DNA from: Norana najaformis
Taxonomy: Eukaryota > Annelida > Clitellata > Crassiclitellata > Hormogastridae
NCBI GenBank assembly: GCA_964023275.1
Contig: OZ029921.1
Location: 31,932,230 to 31,996,229 of the forward strand
Length of the DNA: 64,000 nt
Reading direction: 5' to 3'
Every line of letters starts with the position of its first letter. Position 1 is the stretch's first letter. The notes beneath the pieces were generated by a model. The model saw only the letters and a list, made by a program, of their open reading frames with translations, was not told the DNA's origin and searched no databases. The position numbers and the translations under genes were made by a program. This document shows positions 39,101 through 48,745 of this stretch, piece by piece.

Positions 39101-41160
39101 GCAGAATGGCTGTCTGAAGTAGCTTCAGTTCCTCAACTCCTGCCTCCATCAGCAACCAAAGGGCATTGACGATGTTTTCAGCAGCTGCCTGCAATCAAGC
39201 AAAACCAACAATGAGTTGAGTCAATTCTGAGTAAGCAAGCAAGCTAGTGAAGTGTGTAAGTATAAAGAAGAAAAGCAACAGAATAAGTACATGTGTGTCT
39301 AAAAGCAAGCAAAAAAGCACTTTTCCTTACCATGTTTATGGTTTGCTGTGATATCTGTCTCTGAATAGCAGTAAGTGACATCTGAACCACTTTTGGATTT
39401 TTTGTATCACAGCCAAGAATAAATGGCTGCAGAATATCAGGGCTTGCTGCAATCAACCCTGCACAAAGACAAGAGAAATAGTTGAAAAACAGGTAAAATT
39501 CCAGCTAAAATAATCCTTTCCTGTTCCCTTTTAAAATTTAAGAGTTTCTTCAACAAATCAGTACATGGGCTGCATTAGCACTAGAATAACATCGTAGCAA
39601 AGAACAAGACCTTGCACTAAATTTATCATCATCATCATCATCATCTGTGGCATGCTCCTCTCTGAAGCTTCACTACGCACAGCCAGCTGGCTCTATTCTG
39701 GGCTCGTCTAATTTGATTCCATAACCAAAGGTCAGTAAAACACTGCAATATTAATAGCAAAAATAACAGTATTAATATGCTGGCAAGCGACCATCATGAA
39801 TGACCAAAAACTCAGAAAAAAATATTCAAACAGTAACACAAAACAAAGATCTTCTGATTTACCATGTATAACATTCTCCGACTTAGCACCAATTCCTCGA
39901 ACCTTTAACTGGCATGCCTCAGCAGCCTAAAAGCAAAACCAACGAAACAAAAACCTTGGCAACAATCTACAATCAATTTACACGAGTGTAACCACAATAA
40001 TCAAGGCTCAGATAGCCTACTTCTACATTATTTAATAATTAGTTTTGGCAAATAACACTAACAGGAAATAACAGACTACCACTTGGTCTTAGAGAATTTA
40101 CCTCTTTGAAATTGACAGAAGTTGAGACTAGATTTTGGTGCACCATCTGTTGATACCTTATGTTTTTTTCAAATTAGATGAATCTTCTGACAAGATTAGA
40201 CACTTGGTTAGGTCATGCCAGGAAATGAAGAGTTGGTTACAGCCATGTTAAAGAAATTGCACAATTAATGTGGCATAATCTCAAGAATTTCTAAAGCACT
40301 ACTTTAAAGCTAAGCGCAGAGCACCAGCTTCCTCATGATCGCTATGTCAAGTCAGAGGAGTTGTCCAAAGATGCCATAGGAAGAACAAAGTCTGGTTGCC
40401 AGAAGACCATCAGCAAAGGGGGCAGAGCAGCTGTTATGGTAGGCTGCATTTAGGTTGCAAGAAATGAGAAGGTGACGGACTGCATGGATCAGGGTAGGAT
40501 AAATTGAAAAGGTGCAACTTCAGATTTTAAATTAATACCTGAAGAGTAATAGATATCAGGGTTGAGACAGATGATGACAAGCGAACAACAGAACAGATAG
40601 AGGAATGGAGAATTTGCGAAATTCATTCCAGAGTTGAGGTGCAGTGTGGTATACATATCAGTTAGAGCACTTAAGATGAGTAATTAGCAGTCGAAGTGCA
40701 GGGTGGTATATGGATCAGTTAGAGAACTTAAGAGTAGTAGTTAGAAGGAGACAAGCAAGAGTGAGGTAAGAGGATGAACAGGTACAGCGAGGTGATTGGA
40801 TAGTAAAGAGTTTGCGAAGATAAGTAGGATGGGAGTATTGACAGGTTGTGTCCAAGAATTATGACTAGGGAATGAGATTTTATTTCAAAGTAACCTATTC
40901 ATCTCATTCACAGATTAACAATGCAGTGGAAACATCTAGATTGGATTAGATTCAAATCTAGGTCTTTGAAAAACACATCACTGGTTACTAATCCGAAATA
41001 GAATCCTTCCTAGTCTTCTGACAGTCAGTAGTTAACATACCTCCTTGATGGGTGGGTATTTTCTTTTGCATTCATAAGACAAAGTGATCAAGTCAGCAAT
41101 CAATGGATCGATGAGTTTCTTGTCTCCAGTCATAGTGCCTTGTCCTGCCGCATAAGCCAT
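18190..41160 (-). CDS. MON2: MON2 homolog, endosome-to-Golgi trafficking regulator, 33 coding exons
   Basis: MON2 is a large cytosolic/peripheral-membrane protein related to the non-catalytic parts of Sec7-family Arf GEFs. It works with DOPEY and ATP9A-type flippases in endosome-Golgi retrograde transport. Exons, 5' to 3': 41160-41041, 39926-39863, 39458-39331, 39188-39057, 38720-38588, 38383-38283, 37684-37559, 37194-36997, 36655-36531, 36171-36047, 35330-35168, 34658-34480, 33983-33902, 32950-32772, 32306-32155, 31513-31409, 31150-30993, 30702-30615, 30059-29958, 29537-29427, 28818-28643, 28237-28075, 27554-27231, 26957-26753, 26284-25698, 25279-25136, 24352-24224, 23125-23008, 22521-22455, 22067-22010, 20613-20487, 20154-19938, 18385-18190. 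They total 5,082 nt, 1,693 aa plus stop. Diagnostic blocks: [12 protein letters not shown] (N-term), [74 protein letters not shown]. An in-frame TGA lies just upstream of the chosen ATG. Intron 19 uses a GC donor. No frameshift seen; likely functional. Confidence 0.96.
20820..21860. repeat. Degenerate internally repeated sequence in MON2 intron 30
   Basis: Related segments recur three times: AAATCTCTTTA followed by AGAAACTACTT (about 20957 and 21138), and CAAATAACCAAAAC followed by GTTAC/GTCAC (about 21635 and 21767), each near text such as GCTACATTT and TCTGGTTCTTC. It looks like fragments of one older repeat. A CT run lies at 21586-21608. No coding evidence. Confidence 0.35.
22524..23007. 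other. MON2 intron 28 with a pyrimidine-rich tract
   Basis: A strong C/T-rich tract runs about 22756-22900. No coding or RNA feature is supported here; open frames over the tract are compositional. Confidence 0.4.
23160..23420. repeat. Dispersed repeat in MON2 intron 27, class unresolved
   Basis: Starts with a TATT-rich run, then AAAGCACTTATAACGCGCAC and CCTGAATCTGAGGTGCA, which is shared with the flank of the 24.96-kb SINE. The GTCTTAACAAGTGATTTAAA / TTCCACGATTCCAAATGTGAA text resembles the long repeat at 40.3-40.9 kb in style. No open frame. Confidence 0.5.
24950..25108 (-). repeat. tRNA-derived SINE in MON2 intron 26, sense orientation
   Basis: The complement shows an A box in GTAACTGATTGGTTAGAGCA, a B box GGGTTCAGGCCTC, then GGGACTTAGAGCAAGTCC and CACAGTTGTTTTGCACC. 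Its 5' end lies about 27 bp downstream of the exon 26 splice donor (25136/25135). Confidence 0.8.
27056..27212. repeat. Degenerate CCAT tetranucleotide array in MON2 intron 23
   Basis: Repeated TCCATCCATC/GTTCATCCA units over about 155 bp. It begins only about 19 bp past the exon 23 donor at 27231/27230. Confidence 0.85.
27905..28037 (-). repeat. tRNA-derived SINE in MON2 intron 22, sense orientation
   Basis: The complement shows GGTAGCTGACTGACTGAGCG (A box), GTGGGTTCGAGCCCC (B box, near consensus), then GGGGACCATGAGCAAGTCC and CACAATTGCTCAGTGCC. Its 5' end is about 37 bp downstream of the exon 22 donor (28075/28074). Confidence 0.82.
29538..29957 (-). other. MON2 intron 19 with a GC-AG boundary
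   Basis: Exon 19 must end at 29958 (frame ...GHLLE) and exon 20 starts at 29537 (VCQHPHQ...). The family protein is continuous across this point. The intron then begins GCATGA instead of GT and ends TTCAG. Reading on into the intron meets an in-frame TGA at once, so an alternative in-frame donor nearby is unlikely. Confidence 0.8.
35736..35890. repeat. TCA/TCC trinucleotide microsatellite in MON2 intron 10
   Basis: Mixed ATC, TCC and TCATCA runs. The acidic open frame on the minus strand over it is a product of the repeat. Confidence 0.85.
40290..40900. repeat. Long dispersed repeat in MON2 intron 1
   Basis: The first part (CTACTTTAAAGCTAAGCGCA at about 40302, then GTCAAGTCAGAGGAGTTGTC and TGGTTGCCAGAAGACC) matches 59387-59500 in order. 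A second part has a tandem-like duplication (GTGCAGTGTGGTATAC at about 40640 and GTGCAGGGTGGTATAT at about 40698). Class unknown; no open frame. Confidence 0.55.
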
Positions 41161-42384
41161 GGGAAAGAATCAGTGTGAAAATATCAGAGATTATACCTAA
41201 CTTGAGAACAGCAAAACTCAGATCTCACTCTGGAATCCAAAGGAAGAACAATTTAATCGACCTGACTTTGGACCTTGAATCAATATCACCTAGGTTGAGA
41301 TCTTCAAACCTTCAATGAGCTTGATTCATTCCGTTACCTGAAATTAAGCCAGCAGCATTTTAGATTCAGTATCTCACCCATTTTAGCAATCATTAATTTG
41401 AAGCCTTTATACCTCAACTAAAAACTCTTCTAAACTTAATAGCAGCTGAAACAATTAGTAATGTTTGCTTTCACATTCCAAAACTTCTTTAAGAACTGCC
41501 AATTCTTACACAATAATGCAGATTTTCACAATCTCTGATTTTTTTATGAAAACGGGCTTTACACATCTACAGTCAAAGTACGGTTACGAATAAGTTCAAT
41601 GATTACAACAGCATATACAACTGCATACAAACAACAAATCACAAAATAGAAACATACGTATACATATGTACATTCATACTACATACAACATGCACTGGTC
41701 GACATGCATATAAACACAAACACAGATATGCGTATACAGCAAAACTCAGTCTTTCGATGACCGTTTCAGAATTCTGACGTCCTGGAATGTTTCAGAACAC
41801 GATAGATAGTCTTGACCAATATTAGTAAATGAAATCCCTATCTCATGACTCTTCGATCACCGTAGCGATTAAATCGCCATCTATGGAATACAGGTGACAC
41901 TAGTTTCTTAAGGTACGTGTCCAAAATGCTATTTTAAGTAGCAGTTCGTCTTCACAGCTAGAAAATCAGTTTCTCACGTGGTCTGCTGATTAGCGTAAAT
42001 ATCAATCAATCCTCAATTTACTGATGACTATATTTATTCTCTCATACACATGGTATATTAAAGCCAGATCGTCATCGAAGCCGTACACGAAGTTGTCAAC
42101 ATCACGGCCCACTGCCGTACTACTTACTTCCGTACATAACACATCCGCTGTGAGAAATAGTTACGCAAGAATTCAGCTAAATATCACAAGATTTTCCCAT
42201 CCTAAATTTTGATGTAACTCCATTAAATTAAATTGTAACACTCAGGAGTTGTCTGTGAATCTAACACTGCTTTTGAAACAAATTCTCTAATTTATATCTT
42301 GAGTACGTAGTTTTACATGCATAAACAGCACGGCAAGGCCTAAGCACAACGTTCAAATCGCATTTAGTGAGATAAGCATTTCAA
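41161..42384. other. Upstream region of MON2
   Basis: Contains the MON2 5' UTR and promoter, but no clear core-promoter motif could be fixed. No other gene is supported. Confidence 0.4.
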
Positions 42385-42389
42385 CGCAC

Positions 42390-42876
42390 ACGTCAACAGC
42401 GGGAGGTTGTTAAGATATGGGTTATGCCAAACTATGGCATTAAAGTAGCCCAGTCCCTTTATGGGTTTAGCTCGAGTATTAGCCCTGTAAATCAATACTA
42501 TACCAGTCTCGGTGCGATTGTCTGTTTCAAACTTTTCAATCGTGCTTGCCGCTGAGGGTTCTGGGATAATTTAAGGCATCCTATACTTTTAAACGGTATT
42601 CCTCACATGAGAGAGAGAGAGAGAGAGAGACAGAGAGAGAGACAGAGACAGAGACAGAGACAGAGACAGAGACAGAGACAGAGACAGAGACAGAGACAGA
42701 GACAGAGACAGAGACAGACCACAGAATCAAAATCAACAACCTAAGATTTGCGGATGGCAGACCTGATTAACGAACAATTAAAAATCATTAAGAAAAGTTG
42801 GAAATTCTCTACACACACGCCACCTTTTCTTAATGATAACGCGTAGCCTATCTTAACAACCTCCCACTGTTGACGT
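42390..42876. mobile_element. Inverted-repeat (fold-back/MITE-like) element enclosing a microsatellite
   Basis: A 28-bp arm at 42390-42417 (ACGTCAACAGCGGGAGG...) and its complement at 42849-42876 differ at one position. A second, nested 14-bp perfect inverted pair lies at 42784-42797 and 42824-42837 (ATCATTAAGAAAAG and complement). The interior is non-coding and holds a GAGACA array (42606-42718). Target duplications were not resolved. Confidence 0.7.
42606..42718. repeat. GA/GACAGA microsatellite
   Basis: A GA run changing into about 13 GAGACA hexamers, inside the inverted-repeat element. Confidence 0.95.
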
Positions 42877-43040
42877 GCGGGATTAAAAAAATTAACACCA
42901 GTAAGACAAATTTGATGATATTTTGGTGCTGAGGAGAACGAGATCCAACTGCAAGTAGATAGATGGTGAAAACATCTAAAGTGGGTGCGAATTTGTGCTT
43001 TCCCAGCCTGTTGACATGGGAAAATAACTGTGCCAAAGAG

Positions 43041-43456
43041 CTCCCGTCACCTCATTCTTAAAATCTGGTAATCGCTCCATAGCCATAGCTGCCCCACCAC
43101 TCTGGAATAAACTCCCCCAGAACTGCGACAGTTTTCTCACCCGTCATACAAACTCATCGATGCTCCACCGCTTGCAATTTCTGCTTCGGTCTTTAACTCA
43201 AAACCGAAAACATTCCTCTTTCACAGATCCTATCCTGCCACCCCTTCTTCCTCTTACCTCTCTCCTCTCCAACCCCCCCCTCCCCGTAGCTGCCACGCTG
43301 TCTCAACGTCAGACATGTGGATTCTGACCTGGAACCGAACTATTTTGCCTATCAATTTTGTTTTGACCGAGCGCCTGTAAATAAGCTGGTCCCCGCGGCG
43401 CGGCTTTCATTTGGGCGCTGTAGAAATCTCGGGATTACGATTACGATTACCAAAGA
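43041..43456 (+). repeat. 5'-truncated 3' end of the CR1/L2-type LINE
   Basis: It matches the last part of the LINE at the window start: CCGTCACCTCATTCTTAAAA, CATAGCCATAGCTGCCCCAC and the LWNKLP segment (one base lost), then the 3' UTR CCTGTAAATAAGCTGGTCCC, GCGCTGTAGAAATCTCGG and an ATTACGATTACG tail. Only about 415 bp remain. Confidence 0.88.
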
Positions 43457-44125
43457 GACGAAAATTTAGCAAAAGCAAGCGGCACGATGGCAGGTTTCAA
43501 GAACATCTGGAGGAGCAGAGATTACTGTGCACACCAAAGTGAAAATTATCAAAACGTGTATATCCATTGTGTTGCTGTATGCAGGTGAAACTGGGACGCT
43601 GCACAGACAAGACAAGGATAGATAGATTACTGGCATTTGAGATGAGATGTTACAGATGGATATTACACATCAGGTGGCAACAGAAGGTCATGTACGCTGA
43701 GGTGCGAAGACGAGTGGGTTGCACAGAAAACATCGTGCAGCAAGTAGGCCCCTAATGGAAAGAAAATTAAATCTCTCTGTACACACCTCCAGAATGGATC
43801 GTATTCTTCGTAATCGTAATCCCAAGATTTCTACAGCGCCAACGAAAGCCGCGCCGCGGGGACCAGCTTATTCACAGGCGCTCAGTCAAAACAAAATCGA
43901 GAGGCAAAATCGAGAGGCAAAAGGGTTCGGTTCCGGGTCAAAGAAGTCTTGTTTGGCGGAAGGATCAGAGGTAGACCGAACAGAGAATGGCTGGATGACG
44001 TCAGAGAATTGGTGCGTGACCTACGTGCCCAGGCTGAGTCTGTTGGCACAGGACAAAGGTCAGTGGAAATCTACAGCGAAGCGTGCTGTCGACACCAAGA
44101 AACGATGAGCCCATGGCCCTAAATA
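43457..44125 (+). pseudogene. RTE-type LINE 3' fragment, interrupted by another LINE tail
   Basis: Readable pieces of the C-terminal region of an RTE-like reverse transcriptase: VHTKVKIIKTC then VLLYAGETGTLHRQDK (about 43530-43610), then in a shifted frame RLLAFEMRCYRWILHIRWQQ (about 43627-43685) and EVRRRVGCTENI, then RKLNL. After the inserted block at 43809-43940 it resumes with KEVLFGGRIRGRPNREWLDD (about 43941-44000) and ends with an AAGAAGAAGAA tail (about 44127). The wording (LLYG.ET.TL, AFEMRCYR, RGRPNREWLDD) is typical of RTE-clade elements. Confidence 0.8.
43809..43940 (-). repeat. Inverted LINE 3' tail nested inside the RTE fragment
   Basis: The complement is the 3' UTR of the first LINE family: GACCCGGAACCGAAC, TCGATTTTGTTTTGACTGAG, AATAAGCTGGTCCCCGC, GCGCTGTAGAAATCTTGGG and ATTACGATTACG. 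GAGGCAAAATCGA is locally duplicated. Only the last 130 bp were inserted. Confidence 0.85.
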
Positions 44126-44214
44126 AGAAGAAGAATACGCCTATTAATAAGCGTTTATAGGCCTACTTTATTACCGAAAATACTCCTAGTTATATCCTAT
44201 GTGGCCCGATTCTT

Positions 44215-44650
44215 CTCCTTGTCTCTCTCGCCGTTCAAATTCTAGACACCACCCACCGTAGCCGTCGTGACTGTATATTTGCCAGACGCTTGTCTCCGCT
44301 AGTTCACTCTTCCCCTTTCTCGCCTTTCCAACGACAGAACACTCATCCGCCTGCCCATTTCCTCCAGCCTTTCACTCAAGATTGAAAACCGAATTTTTCA
44401 CCTTCTTCGCTCCTACACCATCCCAAGATGACGATCACCAACGATTTCCGCCGCAGGACCATGTTGTCTCCCCGCTTGATTCTGGCAGGATTCTGGCCTG
44501 GTAACGAAACTGACCAAACAACCAGGTTCGTGCGGACTTGAGTTGAAATAGCGCCGGTAAATAAGCTGGTTTCCCTGATGCAGGTTTTGTGTGTCGCTGA
44601 GAAAGATTTCGGAGATTTACCTGTACATACCCTCGGATGTAGACCTGGAA
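44215..44650 (+). repeat. Rearranged, diverged LINE 3' end
   Basis: CCACCGTAGCCGTCGTGACTG (about 44258) and a later CTTTCACTCAAGATTGAAAAC (about 44371) are both found in the first LINE but in the opposite order, so two fragments are joined or duplicated. The 3' part GCGCCGGTAAATAAGCTGG and GTCGCTGAGAAAGATTTCGG matches the family UTR. Confidence 0.65.
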
Positions 44651-44956
44651 CTTGATCTTACTTGAGACGCTTGCCATACATAACGACGACGAAGACGACG
44701 AGTGACAATGACGACGGCGATGATGCTGACAATTTCTGCCTCGAGTAAATATTAAGAAAATATAAAATCGATGACAAGTCGGTGACGATGTTAAACAGAA
44801 TAAGTTCTATTATGTTGTTATTAGTATTTTTATTATAAATAACATGTGGAGTTAATTATAATAATTTATTATTGCTGTTACCCAAGGTATAAATGATCCT
44901 TAGAGCTACAAATATTAGAGGAGCGTTGTTCTGGAATGTCTGTTAAGCCTAATTGG

Positions 44957-44987
44957 CCTGATTATTATAATAATAATAATAATAAGA

Positions 44988-45023
<36 letters not shown>

Positions 45024-45062
45024 GTTATTGTTATTATTATTATTACTATTACTATTATTATC
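44957..45062. repeat. ATA/TTA trinucleotide microsatellite
   Basis: AATAAT passing into TTATTA units over about 105 bp, an imperfect self-complementary run. Confidence 0.9.
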
Positions 45063-45436
45063 CAGTTTAATTAAGGAAGGATCCTAAAGGGGGTAATATA
45101 AATCTCAGATTTGAGGAAAAGAGGAGGTTTAGTAATGGGATTTGTATAGCAGGAGAGGAGATAAGAGAAGAGAATTTTCCTTTGTCAGAACTAATGTTGA
45201 TTTCTGTGCCGGAAATTGTGGCCAGGAGTGGTGGGCTGCAGCCAGCGACCATGGATGGCGTCGGAATTGAGTGTGGCCCATCATGCCGACGACTATCGGA
45301 TATTTCTCACGTTCCGACAATCTCCGAATATCCGGTGGCCTTTGTCATGCTGAAGAGATCCACACGCCCAGGCCATGAACTCCCTACCGATATATATTAT
45401 ATGCATATATATATAAGTGTGTTTGTGTTTTGTGTT

Positions 45437-45475
<39 letters not shown>
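45437..45475. repeat. TG dinucleotide microsatellite
   Basis: Uninterrupted GT/TG run. Confidence 0.95.
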
Positions 45476-45476
<1 letters not shown>

Positions 45477-45801
45477 TTAATATCGTAAGCCTAACTCATA
45501 TGCATAACTCATATACCTGTAAATACAGCTTGTATACAGGCCAATAGATGTATACACATATGTGACTCAGTGCAGGAACCCTGTAAGGCTTCTTACATCA
45601 GCGATCTTAGGTTCTGTATTGTATATACATACATATTAGATATATTATATATAATATACAAATCGCATCTGCAGCTTGTATAAAGGCCAATATTACACGT
45701 GCGTATGACACAGTGCCGGAAACCCTGGAAGGCCCTATTTCATCAGCTGTCTCAGATTTTGTATAATATATATAATTCAGATATATGTAGGCCATATAAT
45801 A

Positions 45802-46434
45802 AACCGATACCGAACTGAGTCGGTATCGGTTTTTAAGTCGTTATCTGTTTTCGGTTTGTTCGATATTTTTTCAAAGTCAGTTCGATATCGATTTCGGTTT
45901 TTCTAAATATCGCGATATCGGTTTTCGCTTTCTTATATCATGTTCTTTAACATTTAATTTCATCTAGTCCGACTTTGATGCTGTGCAGCGTACAATTTGC
46001 AACTGTACAGCGAGCGGTGTTGTTTTATTGTAACAAATTTATATGTTACTAATTAAACTTGTATTTTATATGTTCAACTGTGCCAAATTCAGAATTTTCG
46101 ACTAACCAGTTGAAAATTAGGTCTATAGTGGTGGCCCTTCGCTGGAATGGATTGCTGTCTTATTTCCCATGTGCAGTGCAAGATGTCACTAGTCTAACTG
46201 AGACATGACATTACTGGTATTTTACTCAGTGACGGGATACACGTGAACGTACCATTCAACATCTCAAGTATCAACATTATTAAAGTACGTTCAGTGAACG
46301 AAAAATAATAACCCTGGGGAAAACTTACATTTTGAATTTTTGATACTTGCATTATGCATGTAGGCCCTACCGAGTTTTCGCTTTTCGGTATTTTTCGGTT
46401 TTCTGAATATCGCGATATCGGTTCGGTATTGGTT
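45802..46434. mobile_element. Palindrome-rich non-autonomous TIR element (GATATCGG family)
   Basis: The left end AACCGATACCGAA (45802-45814) and the complement of the right end AACCAATACCGAA (46434-46422) differ at one of 13 positions. Both sub-terminal zones carry AATATCGCGATATCGGTT (about 45906 and 46407) and short TTTCGGTATTT-like units. About 633 bp, no open frame. Clustered sub-terminal motifs of this kind are common in hAT-like non-autonomous elements (inference). Confidence 0.6.
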
Positions 46435-47698
46435 AAATCGACCCACCACGAACCTGTATATATATAGGTCTATGCTTGCTATTCTTGCTCTTTTGTATGT
46501 AATTTATGTATGCTATGACATTGTATGCGTCTGTACTTTAAATAGACCTGTAAAAAATTTCTACGACGACGCTGTCAACATCATCTCAGTTCTGGATGGA
46601 ACTCCTTTGTTTCGGTTCACCGTGTTTGTGAGAGACGGGTTAAAGAGCTGTAACATATAATTAGGCTAGCGACACTGATTAGACACTTATACAGCTCCAG
46701 TACCCAGCAAAATTGTTTGAGGTCGGACACTGGATGCAACATCGAGCAAAACATTTTCATCGTGGACATAAGATGCGATTCGCCTCATAATAGTAATAAT
46801 AATAACAACAGCAGTGACAACGATGTTACAGTAATCGTAACAGTAACAGTAATAGTAAAAATCGTTGAATATTTTCTATGAGTAACCCCGCACACTTGCA
46901 CTGACTGCGAAGAATCGGAACTCTCCGGACAGTTCAACGATGGTCGAAATTCTAGAATTAATAAGTTCCAATGAGATGATTTTTCGATGGAATCGATGAT
47001 CAGTGCAAGAAGTAATCCGAGCGTGAAACTGTAGAGAAAGCGCAATTCCAGGCGCTGGAACAGCACCGCCTCAAATACGGACGAGTGTATAATCGGCCGA
47101 TATTTCCTCCCGAATAATGTTTACTCAGCACCGATCAATGACCGAAAGCAATATAGATTGTTCTCCCTTACTTCCCTGCATTCTCGTCTGCTCTCTTCCT
47201 TAATATAGGCACTGTTCTCATATATTCTCGTATGTTCTTCCATTTCTGCTCCGTCTTCATCTCCCCTGCTTTAATTTGTCTCTCCTATTTCTCTCTTCCT
47301 TCTCAATTTCTTCCTTTCACCTTCCCTCCTTCCTTTTCTCTATATCTTTATCTTTCACTCCATCTTTCCTCTTTATAACTCCCTATCTCTTTCACTCTGT
47401 CACTCTCTGCCTCACTCGATCTCACTCTGTGCCCCTTTTCCCACCTTCCTTCCTCAGTTGCTCCCGACCTCGCCTCTCTTCCTGTTCGATGTGTGCTCTG
47501 CCTCGCTCACATTTCAGCCATCTTCTATTCTGCTCTCCTAATCCAAATTAATAGAATGTAATCAGTGAATGTAACGTGGTAAACTAACCCAACGTAGGCT
47601 AATTAGTGACGTGGTGTACACAAAAATCATAAATTTTATAAAATATTAGAAATATAGTACATAGTAATGTCTTATAGTTTTGGATCTGGCTTCGGTGT
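46435..47698. other. Gene-free stretch with a long pyrimidine-rich tract
   Basis: About 47160-47545 is strongly C/T-biased on the + strand. A short AATAATAAC-type run lies near 46788-46810. No gene is supported. Confidence 0.45.
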
Positions 47699-48688
47699 TC
47701 ATTTCCCTCCGATGAGATGCCTGGAGTGTGGAAGCCGAAAGTCTACGTCTGGCCCAGCGGAAACGATTCCATACGGATTTAGTTTCCTCATCGACGTCTC
47801 GTAGTGCTTTCTGATGTGCTCCATGTCGACGGTGCTTCCCACTCCGTCCACCTGGAACACATTCCTCAGATAGGGCCAGAGATTCGGGTAGTCGACAACG
47901 CGCTTCCAGTTGCACTTGAACATACCGACGTAGACGGCGTCGAATCTGACCAGGGTCACGAAGAGACTGAGGTCCGCTTCCGTCAGATGTCCTCCGGTAA
48001 GGTACCGCTTGTCGGCGAGTATCAGATCGACTCGGTCGAGCGCCGAGAAGACCCTGGTAACGGCATCGTCGTACTCGGCCTGAGTGGTGGTCAGTCCAGC
48101 GTCGTAGACCCCGTGATTGAGATCCGTCGAAATCCAGGCGTTCAGCTCATCGATTTCCGCTTCGAGGTTCGAAGGACGTAGGTTCAGAATCCTCTGCCCC
48201 TCCGTTGCGCACGAGTCATTGAAATTGGCATTTAAAAGCCGAACGATATCCGCCGACGCTGTACTTACCAACTTCTTCGAAGTCTTGTCCCAGAGTACCG
48301 GAAAGGTCACTTTGCCCGAGTATCCGTTATCTGGGCGTCCGGATGAGGCTAGGGAGTATACCTTGCGCAGGTAGTGACACCCATTGATGTCTGGAGTGCA
48401 CCAGGGACCCCGATTCGAGAACTCCCATCCCTTCGCCTCTTCCACTGCCCAGTCAGCGATGGTACAGGTGACGGCAGCCTCGAGGCCCTTGAGTCGACGC
48501 GCGATCAGGGTCTTTTGCGCCCAGGGACAGGCCATGGAGGCGCACAGGTGGTATCTACCGCTTTCGCCTTTGAAGCCCTCTTTTGCCTTGCCCGCAGAAC
48601 CTCGAAAGTAGATCGACTGGTCCCAGTTTTCCGCTTGAACCAACTGCTTCTCAACTTCTGCCTCGCTGTCGGCAGACGAACCCGCCAT
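47699..48688 (-). CDS. Glutathionyl-hydroquinone reductase (Xi-class glutathione transferase), intronless
   Basis: Enzymes of this family (YqjG/ECM4/PcpF type) use a catalytic cysteine to reduce glutathionyl-hydroquinones to hydroquinones, releasing oxidised glutathione; cytosolic. The 329-residue product has the family layout: WDQSIYFRG near residue 22, RYHLCASMACPWAQKTLIAR with the catalytic Cys at 54 (codon 48527-48529), KVTFPVLWD and a C-terminal all-helical GST domain with LTEADLSLFVTLVRFDAVY and NLWPYLRNVFQ. The ATG at 48688 has A at -3 and G at +4. It is a single exon, notably GC-richer than its surroundings, in a window where other host genes have many introns. The family is common in bacteria, fungi, plants and some archaea and patchy in animals as far as I know. 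No break seen; likely functional. Confidence 0.92.
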   Translation of the reverse strand: MAGSSADSEAEVEKQLVQAENWDQSIYFRGSAGKAKEGFKGESGRYHLCASMACPWAQKTLIARRLKGLEAAVTCTIADWAVEEAKGWEFSNRGPWCTPDINGCHYLRKVYSLASSGRPDNGYSGKVTFPVLWDKTSKKLVSTASADIVRLLNANFNDSCATEGQRILNLRPSNLEAEIDELNAWISTDLNHGVYDAGLTTTQAEYDDAVTRVFSALDRVDLILADKRYLTGGHLTEADLSLFVTLVRFDAVYVGMFKCNWKRVVDYPNLWPYLRNVFQVDGVGSTVDMEHIRKHYETSMRKLNPYGIVSAGPDVDFRLPHSRHLIGGK

Positions 48689-48737
48689 CTTCAACGAACG
48701 GACGACTTTAGACTTGTGATAAGTCCATAACCGTTTT

Positions 48738-48745
48738 CTTATATA
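48738..48745 (-). promoter_or_regulatory. TATA box upstream of the reductase
   Basis: The complement reads GCGCTATATAAGAAAAC; TATATAAG lies about 50 bp upstream of the start codon, which would give a 5' leader of roughly 20-30 nt. The same GCGCTATATAAG string also ends the LINE fragment at 52.3 kb, so it may be derived from a repeat tail. Confidence 0.5.

Noticed and set aside
45182-45547. 121-codon + strand frame
   Set aside because: Ends in the TG microsatellite; the rest has no recognisable motif.
47804-48730. Four + strand frames opposite the reductase
   Set aside because: Antisense shadows of a GC-rich coding exon; no recognisable content.
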